Shown: positions 1-8,054 of the stretch, piece after piece
Layout of the letters: each line of letters opens with the position of its first letter
Position numbering within the stretch: the first letter of the stretch is position 1
From: Clostridiales bacterium
Lineage (GTDB): Bacteria; Bacillota; Clostridia; Oscillospirales; CAG-272
Reading direction: 5' to 3'
Length of the DNA: 64,000 bases
Assembly (NCBI GenBank): GCA_012800735.1
Contig: JAAZIU010000007.1
Span: 1-64,000, forward strand
Notes under the pieces: model-generated
Told to the model about the DNA's origin: nothing
Databases searched by the model: none
What the model saw: the letters and a program-made list of their open reading frames with translations, nothing else
Program-made: the position numbers and the translations under genes

Positions 1-577
1 GGAAATCAAGTTCAAGTCCGTCGGGGTCGTAGCGCCAAAGCTGCTCTTTTATGTAGTCGAGCATCTTCCTTCTCACTTCGGGGACGGAGTAGTCGAAGCA
101 ATAGCGGAAGTAGCCGTATTTATCGCCTATCATCCAGCTTTTTTCCCGGGCTTCGTAGAAGAATTCCGAACGCGCAAAGAATGTCGTCTCATCGGGGCTG
201 TGGCAGTCGTTCATGCGGATCGAGAGCCAGCCGGAAAGTCCGATTTGACGAAGACGGCGAAGCCAGACTTCAAATGGATCTATCGAATATTCGGCGTTGA
301 GCTTATATATTCCTCTGTAAAGTTCTTTGTAATCGACTTCGAAGCCGTTTTCCGTCTTCTGCTCGTATTTGTCGGCATAATCGTTCCATATTTCGCTTTT
401 TGTCGCGGAATACTGACAGAAGTTATTCAAGAGAACATCGGTTATAAGGGTATTTTTGTAGATGTCAACGAAGGGATACAGAAGCTCTTCGCTTACATTC
501 TCCTCTTCGGAGACACGGTTTAAAAACGGTGTCGTGACCGTATCGATATCGATGTTGGTATAAAATCTGCGTTTCAT
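1..577 (-). CDS. TIM-barrel glycosyl-hydrolase-like protein, N-terminal part (cut by window edge)
   Basis: About 192 codons are open from the ATG to the window edge, so the C-terminus is missing. The start is supported by a GGAGGT ribosome site seven bases upstream. There is no signal peptide, which suggests a cytoplasmic protein. The visible part is rich in aromatic and charged residues and ends with WLSIRMNDCH and then LELDF, which looks like successive beta strands of a (beta/alpha)8 barrel as in uncharacterised glycoside-hydrolase-like proteins. I do not recognise the exact family. It is divergent from the leucine-rich-repeat gene. A role in carbohydrate turnover is inference only. Confidence 0.55.
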   Translation of the reverse strand, partial: MKRRFYTNIDIDTVTTPFLNRVSEEENVSEELLYPFVDIYKNTLITDVLLNNFCQYSATKSEIWNDYADKYEQKTENGFEVDYKELYRGIYKLNAEYSIDPFEVWLRRLRQIGLSGWLSIRMNDCHSPDETTFFARSEFFYEAREKSWMIGDKYGYFRYCFDYSVPEVRRKMLDYIKEQLWRYDPDGLELDF

Positions 578-619
578 GCGGTTACCTCCATTTTTAGCCA
601 TCGGTACAGCTTTTTGATT

Positions 620-648
620 ATTATAGCATATTAATACGATTCTGTAAA
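620..648 (-). promoter_or_regulatory. Sigma-A promoter of the leftmost minus-strand gene
   Basis: Read on the minus strand: TTTACA, 17-bp spacer, perfect TATAAT. It lies about 45 bp upstream of the ATG at 577. Confidence 0.65.
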
Positions 649-768
649 CAGCTTATGTAAATTTTCACACATCGCATAATTTACAAATATCGGTTGAAAT
701 TTCGCCGCAAATGAGTACAATTATTATATAAGCTTTGAGACTACATTTCCTGCTTTTTGGTTGATTAT

Positions 769-1635
769 ATGAAAAAAAGAAATATATTTTTCCGTCTTGC
801 GGCGTTCTTTTTCGCTTTGTCGCTTGTTTTTGCGCTCTTATCCTGCGGAAGCGGATCGAAGGACGACGCCGAGACTTCGACTTCGTCGACGGTCGCTCTG
901 CCGGATGAGGACAGCAAATCAAAGATATCCGACGGGACTTTCAATTATACCCTTTATAAAACTTATGCCGAGGTATCCGAATATTTAGGCGGCGACGCCG
1001 TCGTTATTATCCCTCCGTCAGTCGAGGGGCTGCCGCTGATGTCGATAGGCAAGAGCGCGTTTGAATACAATAAAACTATAACCACCGTCATTATGCCGGA
1101 TTCGCTTACCAACATCGGAAATTACAGTTTCCGCGGCTGCACAAATCTTGTGTCGGTAAACTTCCCCGACGGGCTTGTCGCCGTCGGCAACTACGCCTTT
1201 GTTTCGACCGGACTTACCGACCTTATCTTTCCCGATTCGCTCACCGTTTTGGGCAAATACTGTTTTGCCGAAACAAAGATAACGAAGCTGACGATGCCGA
1301 GATATATAGCCAAGACCAACGACTATATGTTCTGCGGCTGTCCGAACCTCGTTGAGTTTGAACTGCCCGAGTGCATGACGAAGATAGCGAATCGCATGTT
1401 CTACAACTGCGACGCGCTGACGGTTGTCACCGTCCCGGATTTTGTCACCGAAATCGACGACTACGCTTTCTCCGGCTGCGACTCGCTGACCGATATTTAT
1501 ATCCCGGCGACGGTTACCACATTGGGCGAAGGGGTTTTCATCGGCTCCGACAACATCACGATACACACCCCCGCGGGCAGCGCCGCCGAAATTTACGCCT
1601 CTCATTACAAGATAAGCTGCGATAACAATATCTGA
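769..1635 (+). CDS. BspA-type leucine-rich-repeat lipoprotein
   Basis: 288 residues. Lys/Arg start, a Phe-rich hydrophobic segment and LLSC with Cys26 form a lipoprotein signal. A short Ser/Thr/Asp linker follows. From about residue 80 there are six or so LRR_5 (BspA/Treponema pallidum type) repeats with the pattern 'L..I..P..V..I...aF..C..L', for example PDSLTNIGNYSFRGCTNL. In this family the repeats mediate surface adhesion or protein contacts; the ligand here is unknown. I chose the ATG because the lipoprotein signal starts there; an in-frame TTG lies 12 bp upstream. No strong ribosome site is visible. A hairpin terminator follows directly. Confidence 0.85.
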   Translation: MKKRNIFFRLAAFFFALSLVFALLSCGSGSKDDAETSTSSTVALPDEDSKSKISDGTFNYTLYKTYAEVSEYLGGDAVVIIPPSVEGLPLMSIGKSAFEYNKTITTVIMPDSLTNIGNYSFRGCTNLVSVNFPDGLVAVGNYAFVSTGLTDLIFPDSLTVLGKYCFAETKITKLTMPRYIAKTNDYMFCGCPNLVEFELPECMTKIANRMFYNCDALTVVTVPDFVTEIDDYAFSGCDSLTDIYIPATVTTLGEGVFIGSDNITIHTPAGSAAEIYASHYKISCDNNI

Positions 1636-1647
1636 AACCAATACTCG

Positions 1648-1674
1648 CCCCGGCGACACCGGGGTTGTTTTTTT
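1648..1674 (+). terminator. Intrinsic terminator after the LRR gene, touching the gatC start
   Basis: CCCCGG and CCGGGG form a 6-bp stem with loop CGACA, followed by a T-rich run. The T run ends one base before the first gatC ATG. Confidence 0.8.
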
Positions 1675-1675
1675 G

Positions 1676-1966
1676 ATGCAAATGGACTTAAAGAAAATCG
1701 CGCATAACCTGCGTATTCGCTTAAATGACGCCGAGATCGCCGAGTTTGAAAAAGATTGGGCTCGGCTTGATGTATTATCTGAAGTTTTTTATGATCTCCC
1801 TTCGGATATTTCTGATATATCACCAAAATCCGGCTCCTTTGACGGCGCCGCCCTTCGGTCGGATGAACCGAATGACGAACAGACCATAGGCAGAGACGAG
1901 CTTTTGGCTAACGCTCCCAAGCTGAGTAAAGATAAAACCATGGTCGCTGTGCCGAGGACGGTGTAA
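1676..1966 (+). CDS. gatC: Glu-tRNA(Gln)/Asp-tRNA(Asn) amidotransferase subunit C
   Basis: 96 residues, the normal GatC length. The N-terminal helix (LKKIAHNLRIRLNDAEIAEFEKDW) matches the family pattern of a short helical protein that clamps GatA to GatB, and the C-terminus ends with a VPRTV-like tail. A second ATG at 1682 is equally possible. The start lies immediately after the T run of the preceding terminator and has no clear Shine-Dalgarno sequence, so expression may depend on terminator readthrough. It sits one base upstream of gatA in a gatC-gatA-gatB operon. Confidence 0.85.
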   Translation: MQMDLKKIAHNLRIRLNDAEIAEFEKDWARLDVLSEVFYDLPSDISDISPKSGSFDGAALRSDEPNDEQTIGRDELLANAPKLSKDKTMVAVPRTV

Positions 1967-1967
1967 A

Positions 1968-3308
1968 ATGGATATCACAACGATGACTGCGGCGGCGCTT
2001 TCAAAAGAGCTTGCGTCCGGCAGGCTCAGCTCAACCGAGCTTGTTTCGGCTGAACTTAGGAAGATAAAAGACAATGACGACGACAGCGCCTTTATAACCG
2101 TCTGCGCCGACGAGGCGCTTAAAGCCGCGGGAGAAGCGGACAGACGCCGCGCCGACGGTAAGGTTCTCTCATTCCTTGACGGAGTGCCGATATCCTTAGG
2201 CGACAACATAATGACCAAGGGGATTAAAACCACCTGCGCGTCAAAGATGCTGTGGGATTTTGTCCCGCCGTATGACGCGGCTGTTGTTGAGAAGCTTAAA
2301 TCGGCGGGGCTTGTTATAATCGGAAAGACGAACCTTGACGAATTCGCGATGGGAAGTTCGACCGAAGCTGCGGCAGCGGTTGCGGCTTTTATGACGCCGC
2401 TGGCTTTGGGCTCCGACATCGGCGGCTCTTTGCGGCAGTCGGCGGGTTTATGCGGAGTATACGGCTTTCGCCCGACTTACGGAGCGGTTTGCCGCTACGG
2501 TCTTGCCGCCGTCGCTTCATCGATGGACACAGTCGGCGTCATAGCGCGCTCGGCGCGGGATGTGCGTCTGCTATGCGATATAATTTACGGCGAAGACAGC
2601 CGGGATGCATCATCGATAAATATTAAGCTGACGGAAAGCGAAAAGCCGGGTTTTTCATCTATGAGCTTTGCTCTGCCGGATGAGCTTTTTGCGGACGCCG
2701 ATAAGAATACGATTTCTGCGGCGGAAGAAACGGCGGCGAAGCTGGCGGCGCTTGGAATGACGAGAAAAACTTTGCGTCTGCCATCTTTGAAATATGCGCT
2801 TGCCGCTTTTATTATCATCTCCTGCGCCGAGGCGGCTTCGAATCTCGCCCGCTTCGACGGGGTCGGATACGGCTATCGCACCGGCAGTTACGACGATATG
2901 AACGAGCTTTTTGAAAACACCCGCGGAGAGGGCTTCGGGCAGGAAGTCAAGCGGCGAATTTTGCTCGGAGGCTGCGCGCTTTCGGCGGATTTTCGCGAAA
3001 AATGGTTTTTCAAAGCCAAAGCTGCGGCGGCGCTTATAAGAGCGGAACTTGATAAGGCGCTTTCCGACATTGATATTATTGTAGCTCCGACTTCGGCGAA
3101 TCCTGCGGGGAATAAAACTTCCGGGAATATCTTCGAAACGGATATAACGCTGTTTCCGGCATCGCTTGCCGGACTCCCCGCACTTTCGCTTCCGGCGGGG
3201 GTATACGGCGGGATTCCGACGGGCGTTCAGCTGATTTCCGCGCGGCGGCGGGACGGACTCATCTTATATACCGCCGAAATACTGGCTGAAACGGAGGCGG
3301 AGAGATGA
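1968..3308 (+). CDS. gatA: GatA-like amidase-signature protein lacking catalytic residues
   Basis: 446 residues against about 485 in GatA. GatA normally hydrolyses glutamine to supply ammonia to GatB, using a Ser-cisSer-Lys triad (Lys79, Ser154, Ser178 in S. aureus numbering). Here the stretch around DNIMTKGIKTTCASKML aligns clearly, but the residue before DN is Gly78 (GGC) instead of the triad Lys. After GSSTE133 the sequence jumps straight to AAAAVAA, so about 23 residues are absent, including the GGSSGGS loop with the cis-Ser. The nucleophile position survives as Ser154 in GSDIGGS. The rest (PTSANPAG, ASLAGLPALSLP, GVQLI) is recognisable. It is probably not a glutaminase. It could be a structural subunit, or an assembly could be wrong. 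The stop overlaps gatB by ATGA. Confidence 0.9.
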   Translation: MDITTMTAAALSKELASGRLSSTELVSAELRKIKDNDDDSAFITVCADEALKAAGEADRRRADGKVLSFLDGVPISLGDNIMTKGIKTTCASKMLWDFVPPYDAAVVEKLKSAGLVIIGKTNLDEFAMGSSTEAAAAVAAFMTPLALGSDIGGSLRQSAGLCGVYGFRPTYGAVCRYGLAAVASSMDTVGVIARSARDVRLLCDIIYGEDSRDASSINIKLTESEKPGFSSMSFALPDELFADADKNTISAAEETAAKLAALGMTRKTLRLPSLKYALAAFIIISCAEAASNLARFDGVGYGYRTGSYDDMNELFENTRGEGFGQEVKRRILLGGCALSADFREKWFFKAKAAAALIRAELDKALSDIDIIVAPTSANPAGNKTSGNIFETDITLFPASLAGLPALSLPAGVYGGIPTGVQLISARRRDGLILYTAEILAETEAER

Positions 3309-4720
3309 GAAACGAATATGTTCCGGTTATCGGCCTTGAAACCCATGTTGAACTGTTGACGAAAACGAAGATATTCTGCTCCTGCGAAAACCGGTTCGGA
3401 GCCGAGCCGAACACCCTTTGCTGTCCCGTCTGCATGGGCCTGCCGGGAACGCTGCCTTCGCTGAATAAAAAGGCGGTTGAATACGCAGTACGCGCCGGGC
3501 TTGCCCTCGGCTGCAAAGTCGCAACCGTGAGCGGATTTGACCGCAAGAATTATTTTTATCCCGATCTGCCGAAAGGGTATCAGATAACACAGCATTTTAC
3601 TCCGATATGCTCCGGCGGAAGCCTTGAAACGCCGGAGGGAGCCGTCCGCATAGCCAGGCTGCATCTTGAGGAGGATGCGGGAAAGCTGTTTCACAACCGA
3701 GAAGACGCGACGCTTATCGATTTCAACCGCTGCGGCGCGCCGCTTGTTGAAATAGTGACTTATCCGGATATCACATCTCCCTCGCAGGCTGCGGATTATA
3801 TTTCGGCGCTGCGCCAAGTTATGCTTTTCTGCCGCGTCTCCGATGTCAAAATGAACGAGGGATCGCTTAGGATCGACGCGAATATATCCCTTCGCCGCCC
3901 CGGCGAGCCGTTTGGCACTAAAGTCGAGATTAAGAACATAAATTCGATAAAATTCATGGAAAAGGCGCTTGCGTATGAAATTGAGCGCCAGACAGCGTTG
4001 TTGGAAAGCGGCGGTGTTGTTATGACCGAAACCCGGCGATTTGATGAAAAGAGCGGCAAAACCGAGCCGATGAGGACAAAGGAAAGCGCGGAAGACTACG
4101 GCTATTTTCCCGATCCGGACCTTGAACCGCTTTTGCTGAGCGATGAATACATCGAGGGGCTGCGGCTGACGCTGCCTCAAATGCCGGAGGAGCTGAAATC
4201 CCGCTTTATTTCGGATTATGCTCTTTCGAATGAAGCCGCGTCAAGGCTTGTCGATTCGCCGGATATAGCAGAATTGTTTTTAAAATCTGCCGCCGGACTT
4301 GACAACACCGCTGCCGGACTTGCGGCGAATCTTATAAATTCCTCTCCCGCAGAGGCGGTTACCGTCCGCCCGGAAAGGCTTGGCCGGCTCGCCGAGATGC
4401 TGAACTCGGAAGAAATAACCTTTACCGTCGCAAAGACCCTGCTTTCGGAGCTTTCATCTTCAGATTTCGATCCTGCGCAAGCGGCAAAGGAACGGAATTT
4501 GACGGCGATACGCGGCGAAGAGCTGAAAAAACTTGCAAAAGAAGCCGTCAAAGCGAGCCGGAAAGCTGTCAGGGCTTATCTCGGCGGAAAAAAGACTGCC
4601 GTCATGGCGGTAGTAGGCGCCGTCATGAAAGCGAGCGGCGGTCGCGCCGACGCCGAAAAAGCCCGTGAGTTAATTATTGAAATAATCGAAAATGAAAGCG
4701 GCGGTGACTCCGACAGCTGA
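3305..4720 (+). CDS. gatB: Glu-tRNA(Gln)/Asp-tRNA(Asn) amidotransferase subunit B
   Basis: 471 residues, full length. GatB binds misacylated tRNA, activates the Glu/Asp side chain with ATP and transfers ammonia. Visible family motifs: VIGLETHVEL at the start, the Cys pairs in FCSCENRFG and CCPVCMGLPGTLP (zinc site), NYFYPDLPKGYQI, HLEEDAGKL, VSDVKMNEGSLRIDANIS, KVEIKNINS, and PDPDLEPL. A helical and YqeY-like tail fills about residues 300-471. It overlaps gatA by four bases (translational coupling). All key motifs look intact, which contrasts with the damaged GatA partner. Confidence 0.95.
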   Translation: MRNEYVPVIGLETHVELLTKTKIFCSCENRFGAEPNTLCCPVCMGLPGTLPSLNKKAVEYAVRAGLALGCKVATVSGFDRKNYFYPDLPKGYQITQHFTPICSGGSLETPEGAVRIARLHLEEDAGKLFHNREDATLIDFNRCGAPLVEIVTYPDITSPSQAADYISALRQVMLFCRVSDVKMNEGSLRIDANISLRRPGEPFGTKVEIKNINSIKFMEKALAYEIERQTALLESGGVVMTETRRFDEKSGKTEPMRTKESAEDYGYFPDPDLEPLLLSDEYIEGLRLTLPQMPEELKSRFISDYALSNEAASRLVDSPDIAELFLKSAAGLDNTAAGLAANLINSSPAEAVTVRPERLGRLAEMLNSEEITFTVAKTLLSELSSSDFDPAQAAKERNLTAIRGEELKKLAKEAVKASRKAVRAYLGGKKTAVMAVVGAVMKASGGRADAEKARELIIEIIENESGGDSDS

Positions 4721-4747
4721 AGCTCTTATATTGTTTCCAAAATAATA

Positions 4748-4776
4748 TTGAATATTCCGAGCGATAACTTTATAAT
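4748..4776 (+). promoter_or_regulatory. Sigma-A promoter of the GHL10-amidase gene
   Basis: TTGAAT, 17-bp spacer, TATAAT. The predicted transcript start is about 25 bp before the ATG at 4807. Confidence 0.75.
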
Positions 4777-4806
4777 ATATATACATGAAATTCTGCCATT
4801 CAAGAA

Positions 4807-7800
4807 ATGCAATATTACAATATGCCAGATAACGATATTTTTAACATTAATGCCGGAGATGCCGGCCGGCGGCGCGCGCGGCGGACTCCCGCCGAAACCA
4901 TGCCTGCGGCTCAGACGAATATAACTGCTTCGAAGCGCATAGGAACGATACGCCCGAAAACCTGGATAACTATGGCGGCGGCGACAATACTGCTCGGCGG
5001 CGCCTTGATTGCGGCGCTTGCTCTTTGGCTGCCCGGCTTTGAAAGCCGCGGCGGCGGGCTTAATTCGGGCGTCAGCCGACCCATGCCCAGCCGCTTCTCG
5101 GAAATGCGGGGAATTTGGATCGCAACGGTAGGCAACATTGATTATCCGGAGAAGCCCACCACCGACAAGAGAGCGCTTATATCTCAGCTTGATGATATAA
5201 TTGAAAATGTGGTAAATTCCGGCGCAAATACCATTCTGTTTCAGGTACGGCCGTCTTCGGACGCGCTTTATCAGTCTAATCTCTTCCCTGTTTCGGAATT
5301 TCTCACCGGAGAACAGGGGGGCGACTTGCCGGGCGGTTTCGATCCTTACGGCTATCTTGTCGAGGAGGGACATAAGCACGGACTTCGCGTCTATGCCTGG
5401 ATAAATCCCTATCGAATAACCACCGGCACCGCCGAGTCGCCCAAAACAGATGTAAACGCCCTTGACAAATCAAATCCCGCCAGGATTCATCCCGAGTGGA
5501 CGGTAGCTTATGCGGACGGACGGCTTTACTACAATCCCGGACTTCCCGAAGTGCGTGAGCTTATCGTCTCCGGCGTCAGGGAGCTGGTCGAAAACTATGA
5601 AACCGACGGGGTGGTTTTCGACGACTATTTTTATCCGTATCCCGTTAAAAACGCCGAGTTTGACGACGATCGCACGTATAAAAAGTTTGGCGGCAGTACC
5701 CGCCTTGAAGACTGGCGGCGCGAAAACGTAAACATACTCGTTCGCGACTGCTACACCGCTATTAAAGAAATCAACCCCGACTGTGAATTCGGCATCGCTC
5801 CGTTCGGTATCTGGCAGAACGACAACGGCTCGAACGGCGGTTCAAAAACCTCAGGTTTTGACAGTTACAGCCTTATTTACAGCGATCCCATAGCCTGGAT
5901 AAAGGGCGGATATCTTGATTTCATCGCGCCTCAGATATACTGGCAGTTTACCACCTCCGTCGCGCGGTTCGACGTGCTTGTAAGATGGTGGAACGCGGCG
6001 ATGTCGGGACATGAGTCGGTTAAGCTCTACATCACCCACGCCGCTTATCGCGCGGGCGAATGGGACAGCGGGGAGATCCCGCAGCAGGTGGAATTTGCCC
6101 GCTCCGAGCGCAGCTATTGCGGCAGCCTGATGTACGGCTACAAGGCTATAAAAAACAACGAAAACAGCGTAAAAGACCGGATTTTGTCTGTCTGGAACGA
6201 AGAAATTATCTATGAGCGGATAGGCGTCGGCAACGGCGTTAAGCTGACCGTAACATCGCCGTATGACGGCTCGGATATCGGAGCGAACGCAAGCTATCTC
6301 ATCGGACAATGCGACCCCGTTTTGCCGCTTTATCTTAACGACAGACCGGTTTCGCTTACCAAAAGCGGATTTTTCTCGGTATACTGCGAACTGCGACCCG
6401 GAAAAAATGAGCTTCTCTTCACCCACGGAGATGAAAAACTTAAATATACCCTTTACAACGGAAAGCGCTCCGACGGCGACTCAAATATCTCCGCGGCTGC
6501 CGCGCCTCAATATAAAACTCTTGACAGCTTTATTATAACCGGCGTTTCTCCGTCTTCCGGATGTATCATAAAAAGCGGCTCCAATCTTGAAATCAGCTGC
6601 ACCGCCCCGGCGGGAGCGACGGTCAAAGCCGAATTGGGCGCGAGAACGGTAACTCTTGAGCCGATCTCTCCTCTTCCTGAAGACGCAAAAGCCGATAAAG
6701 GCTTTCTCTGCCAGACCTACACCGGGCAGTTCAAAGCGCCGAATCTTGCCGGCTCCGGGAGTCTTTTCGAGCTTGGGCGGATAAGAATCACCGCCGTATT
6801 AGACGATGATTTCGCCGAAGCCGACGGCGGGAGAATAAGACTCTCGCCGAAAAACGGCTTCAGCCTTGCGGTGAGGGTAAAATCCGACGACACCGATATT
6901 AAAGTAGCGCCCGACAGCTGGTATTACGACGACTACACCCCCTCCGCCGCCGGAATGGAGGATAACGTAACCTCCCTTAAAGACGGCTGGTATCAGCTTC
7001 GGATGAAAGGATTTGTCCGCGAGGACAATGTAGAAGAGATTGAAGACACGGTTCCGAACTCAGCCATAACTGAGGCCGTGCTCTATCAATCGGGCGAAGA
7101 CATCGTCGCGGCTTTCACCGTCGACAGAAACGTTCCTTTCAACGGATATATCGACGACAACGGGCGTTTTGTGATGACGCTTTACAATGTCAGCACAAAA
7201 AATCCCGCCGGTCTTGAAATCATTCCGAACCCGCTGTTCAAGACGACGGGACAGGAGATCGGCGCCCGCGAAAATGTATATAAATACTATCTTTCCCTTA
7301 AAGACAGAGACAATTTCTACGGTTTCACTCCGCGCTATGAGGACGGAAAACTCATTATCACCTTCCGCGGTCCGCGCAAAGTCGACGCCGAATCGGAAAC
7401 GCCGCTTGCCGGACTTAAAATAGCCGTCGACGCGGGACACGGCGGAACTGAACACGGCGCGAGATCCCCGATGTATGGCTATTACGAAAAAGACATGAAT
7501 CTCGCTATCGCGGCGGCGACGGCAAGAAGACTTGAGCAGTTAGGCGCCGAAGTCGTTATGACAAGAACGGACGACACCCTATACCGCCTATCTGACCGTT
7601 GCAAGGATTTGCTTTCGATAAAACCGGATCTGCTTATCTCGATACATCAGAATTCAATGCCGCATCCGTCCGATATAACGATTATTCGCGGTGAGGTCGC
7701 GCTGTATTTCGCCGACGCCGGACTTTCCCTTGCTAAGACCCTATCCGGAAAGCTTGCCGAGTCTCTGAACCGACTTGAAAGGGCGACGCGGCAGCAGCGG

Positions 7801-7998
7801 CTGGCTATCGTGCGAAATCCGCAGTTCCCGTCGGCGCTGCTTGAAGTCGGATTTATAACCTCGGTCGAGGAATTTGATATGATGATGAGACGGGGCGGCG
7901 AGAATATCGCGGCTTCCGGCTATACTATCGCCGACGGCATACTTGAATACTATCTGAATCAAGCTCGGTGGCTTCTCGAAGACCCGCCGAATGAGTGA
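4807..7998 (+). CDS. GHL10 (DUF187) glycosidase-like and N-acetylmuramoyl-L-alanine amidase fusion, membrane anchored
   Basis: 1063 residues. An N-terminal cytoplasmic stretch, one membrane helix at about 56-78, then a GHL10 TIM barrel at about 95-470 (MRGIWIATV, ILFQVRPSSDALY, VYAWINPYR, DGVVFDDYFYPYP, FIAPQIYWQ). A beta-rich middle part of about 380 residues follows. The C-terminus (about 868-1050) is an Amidase_3 domain: zinc ligands His878 (DAGHGG), Glu894 and His947 (SIHQNS), catalytic Glu1013 (LLEVGF). Amidase_3 strips stem peptides from peptidoglycan. GHL10 relatives such as E. coli DigH cut denuded glycans, so the fusion could do both steps on the outer face of the membrane. ATG 4822 is an alternative start; no clear ribosome site is seen for either. 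Confidence 0.9.
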   Translation: MQYYNMPDNDIFNINAGDAGRRRARRTPAETMPAAQTNITASKRIGTIRPKTWITMAAATILLGGALIAALALWLPGFESRGGGLNSGVSRPMPSRFSEMRGIWIATVGNIDYPEKPTTDKRALISQLDDIIENVVNSGANTILFQVRPSSDALYQSNLFPVSEFLTGEQGGDLPGGFDPYGYLVEEGHKHGLRVYAWINPYRITTGTAESPKTDVNALDKSNPARIHPEWTVAYADGRLYYNPGLPEVRELIVSGVRELVENYETDGVVFDDYFYPYPVKNAEFDDDRTYKKFGGSTRLEDWRRENVNILVRDCYTAIKEINPDCEFGIAPFGIWQNDNGSNGGSKTSGFDSYSLIYSDPIAWIKGGYLDFIAPQIYWQFTTSVARFDVLVRWWNAAMSGHESVKLYITHAAYRAGEWDSGEIPQQVEFARSERSYCGSLMYGYKAIKNNENSVKDRILSVWNEEIIYERIGVGNGVKLTVTSPYDGSDIGANASYLIGQCDPVLPLYLNDRPVSLTKSGFFSVYCELRPGKNELLFTHGDEKLKYTLYNGKRSDGDSNISAAAAPQYKTLDSFIITGVSPSSGCIIKSGSNLEISCTAPAGATVKAELGARTVTLEPISPLPEDAKADKGFLCQTYTGQFKAPNLAGSGSLFELGRIRITAVLDDDFAEADGGRIRLSPKNGFSLAVRVKSDDTDIKVAPDSWYYDDYTPSAAGMEDNVTSLKDGWYQLRMKGFVREDNVEEIEDTVPNSAITEAVLYQSGEDIVAAFTVDRNVPFNGYIDDNGRFVMTLYNVSTKNPAGLEIIPNPLFKTTGQEIGARENVYKYYLSLKDRDNFYGFTPRYEDGKLIITFRGPRKVDAESETPLAGLKIAVDAGHGGTEHGARSPMYGYYEKDMNLAIAAATARRLEQLGAEVVMTRTDDTLYRLSDRCKDLLSIKPDLLISIHQNSMPHPSDITIIRGEVALYFADAGLSLAKTLSGKLAESLNRLERATRQQRLAIVRNPQFPSALLEVGFITSVEEFDMMMRRGGENIAASGYTIADGILEYYLNQARWLLEDPPNE

Positions 7999-8027
7999 TT
8001 TCAGCAAATACCGAAGAAAAGGAGCTT

Positions 8028-8045
8028 GCGGGGCGTCCGCCCCGC
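8028..8045 (+). promoter_or_regulatory. GC hairpin between the Shine-Dalgarno site and start of the UDG-like gene
   Basis: GCGGGGC and GCCCCGC form a 7-bp stem with loop GTCC. The only good ribosome site (AAGGAG at 8019-8024) lies upstream of it. If the hairpin folds, the effective spacing to ATG 8055 falls to about 12 nt. It could instead be a weak terminator. Confidence 0.45.
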
Positions 8046-8054
8046 ATTTAAGAT

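Noticed and set aside
757-768. TTG 12 bp upstream as the start of the LRR lipoprotein
   Set aside because: The signal peptide begins at the ATG at 769, and the TTG has no better ribosome site.
3227-4180. A 317-codon open frame antisense to gatB
   Set aside because: It mirrors the GatB reading frame, is rich in Arg/Ala/Phe without family motifs, and has no ribosome site. Similar mirror frames occur opposite proS, ackA, ilvE and walK.
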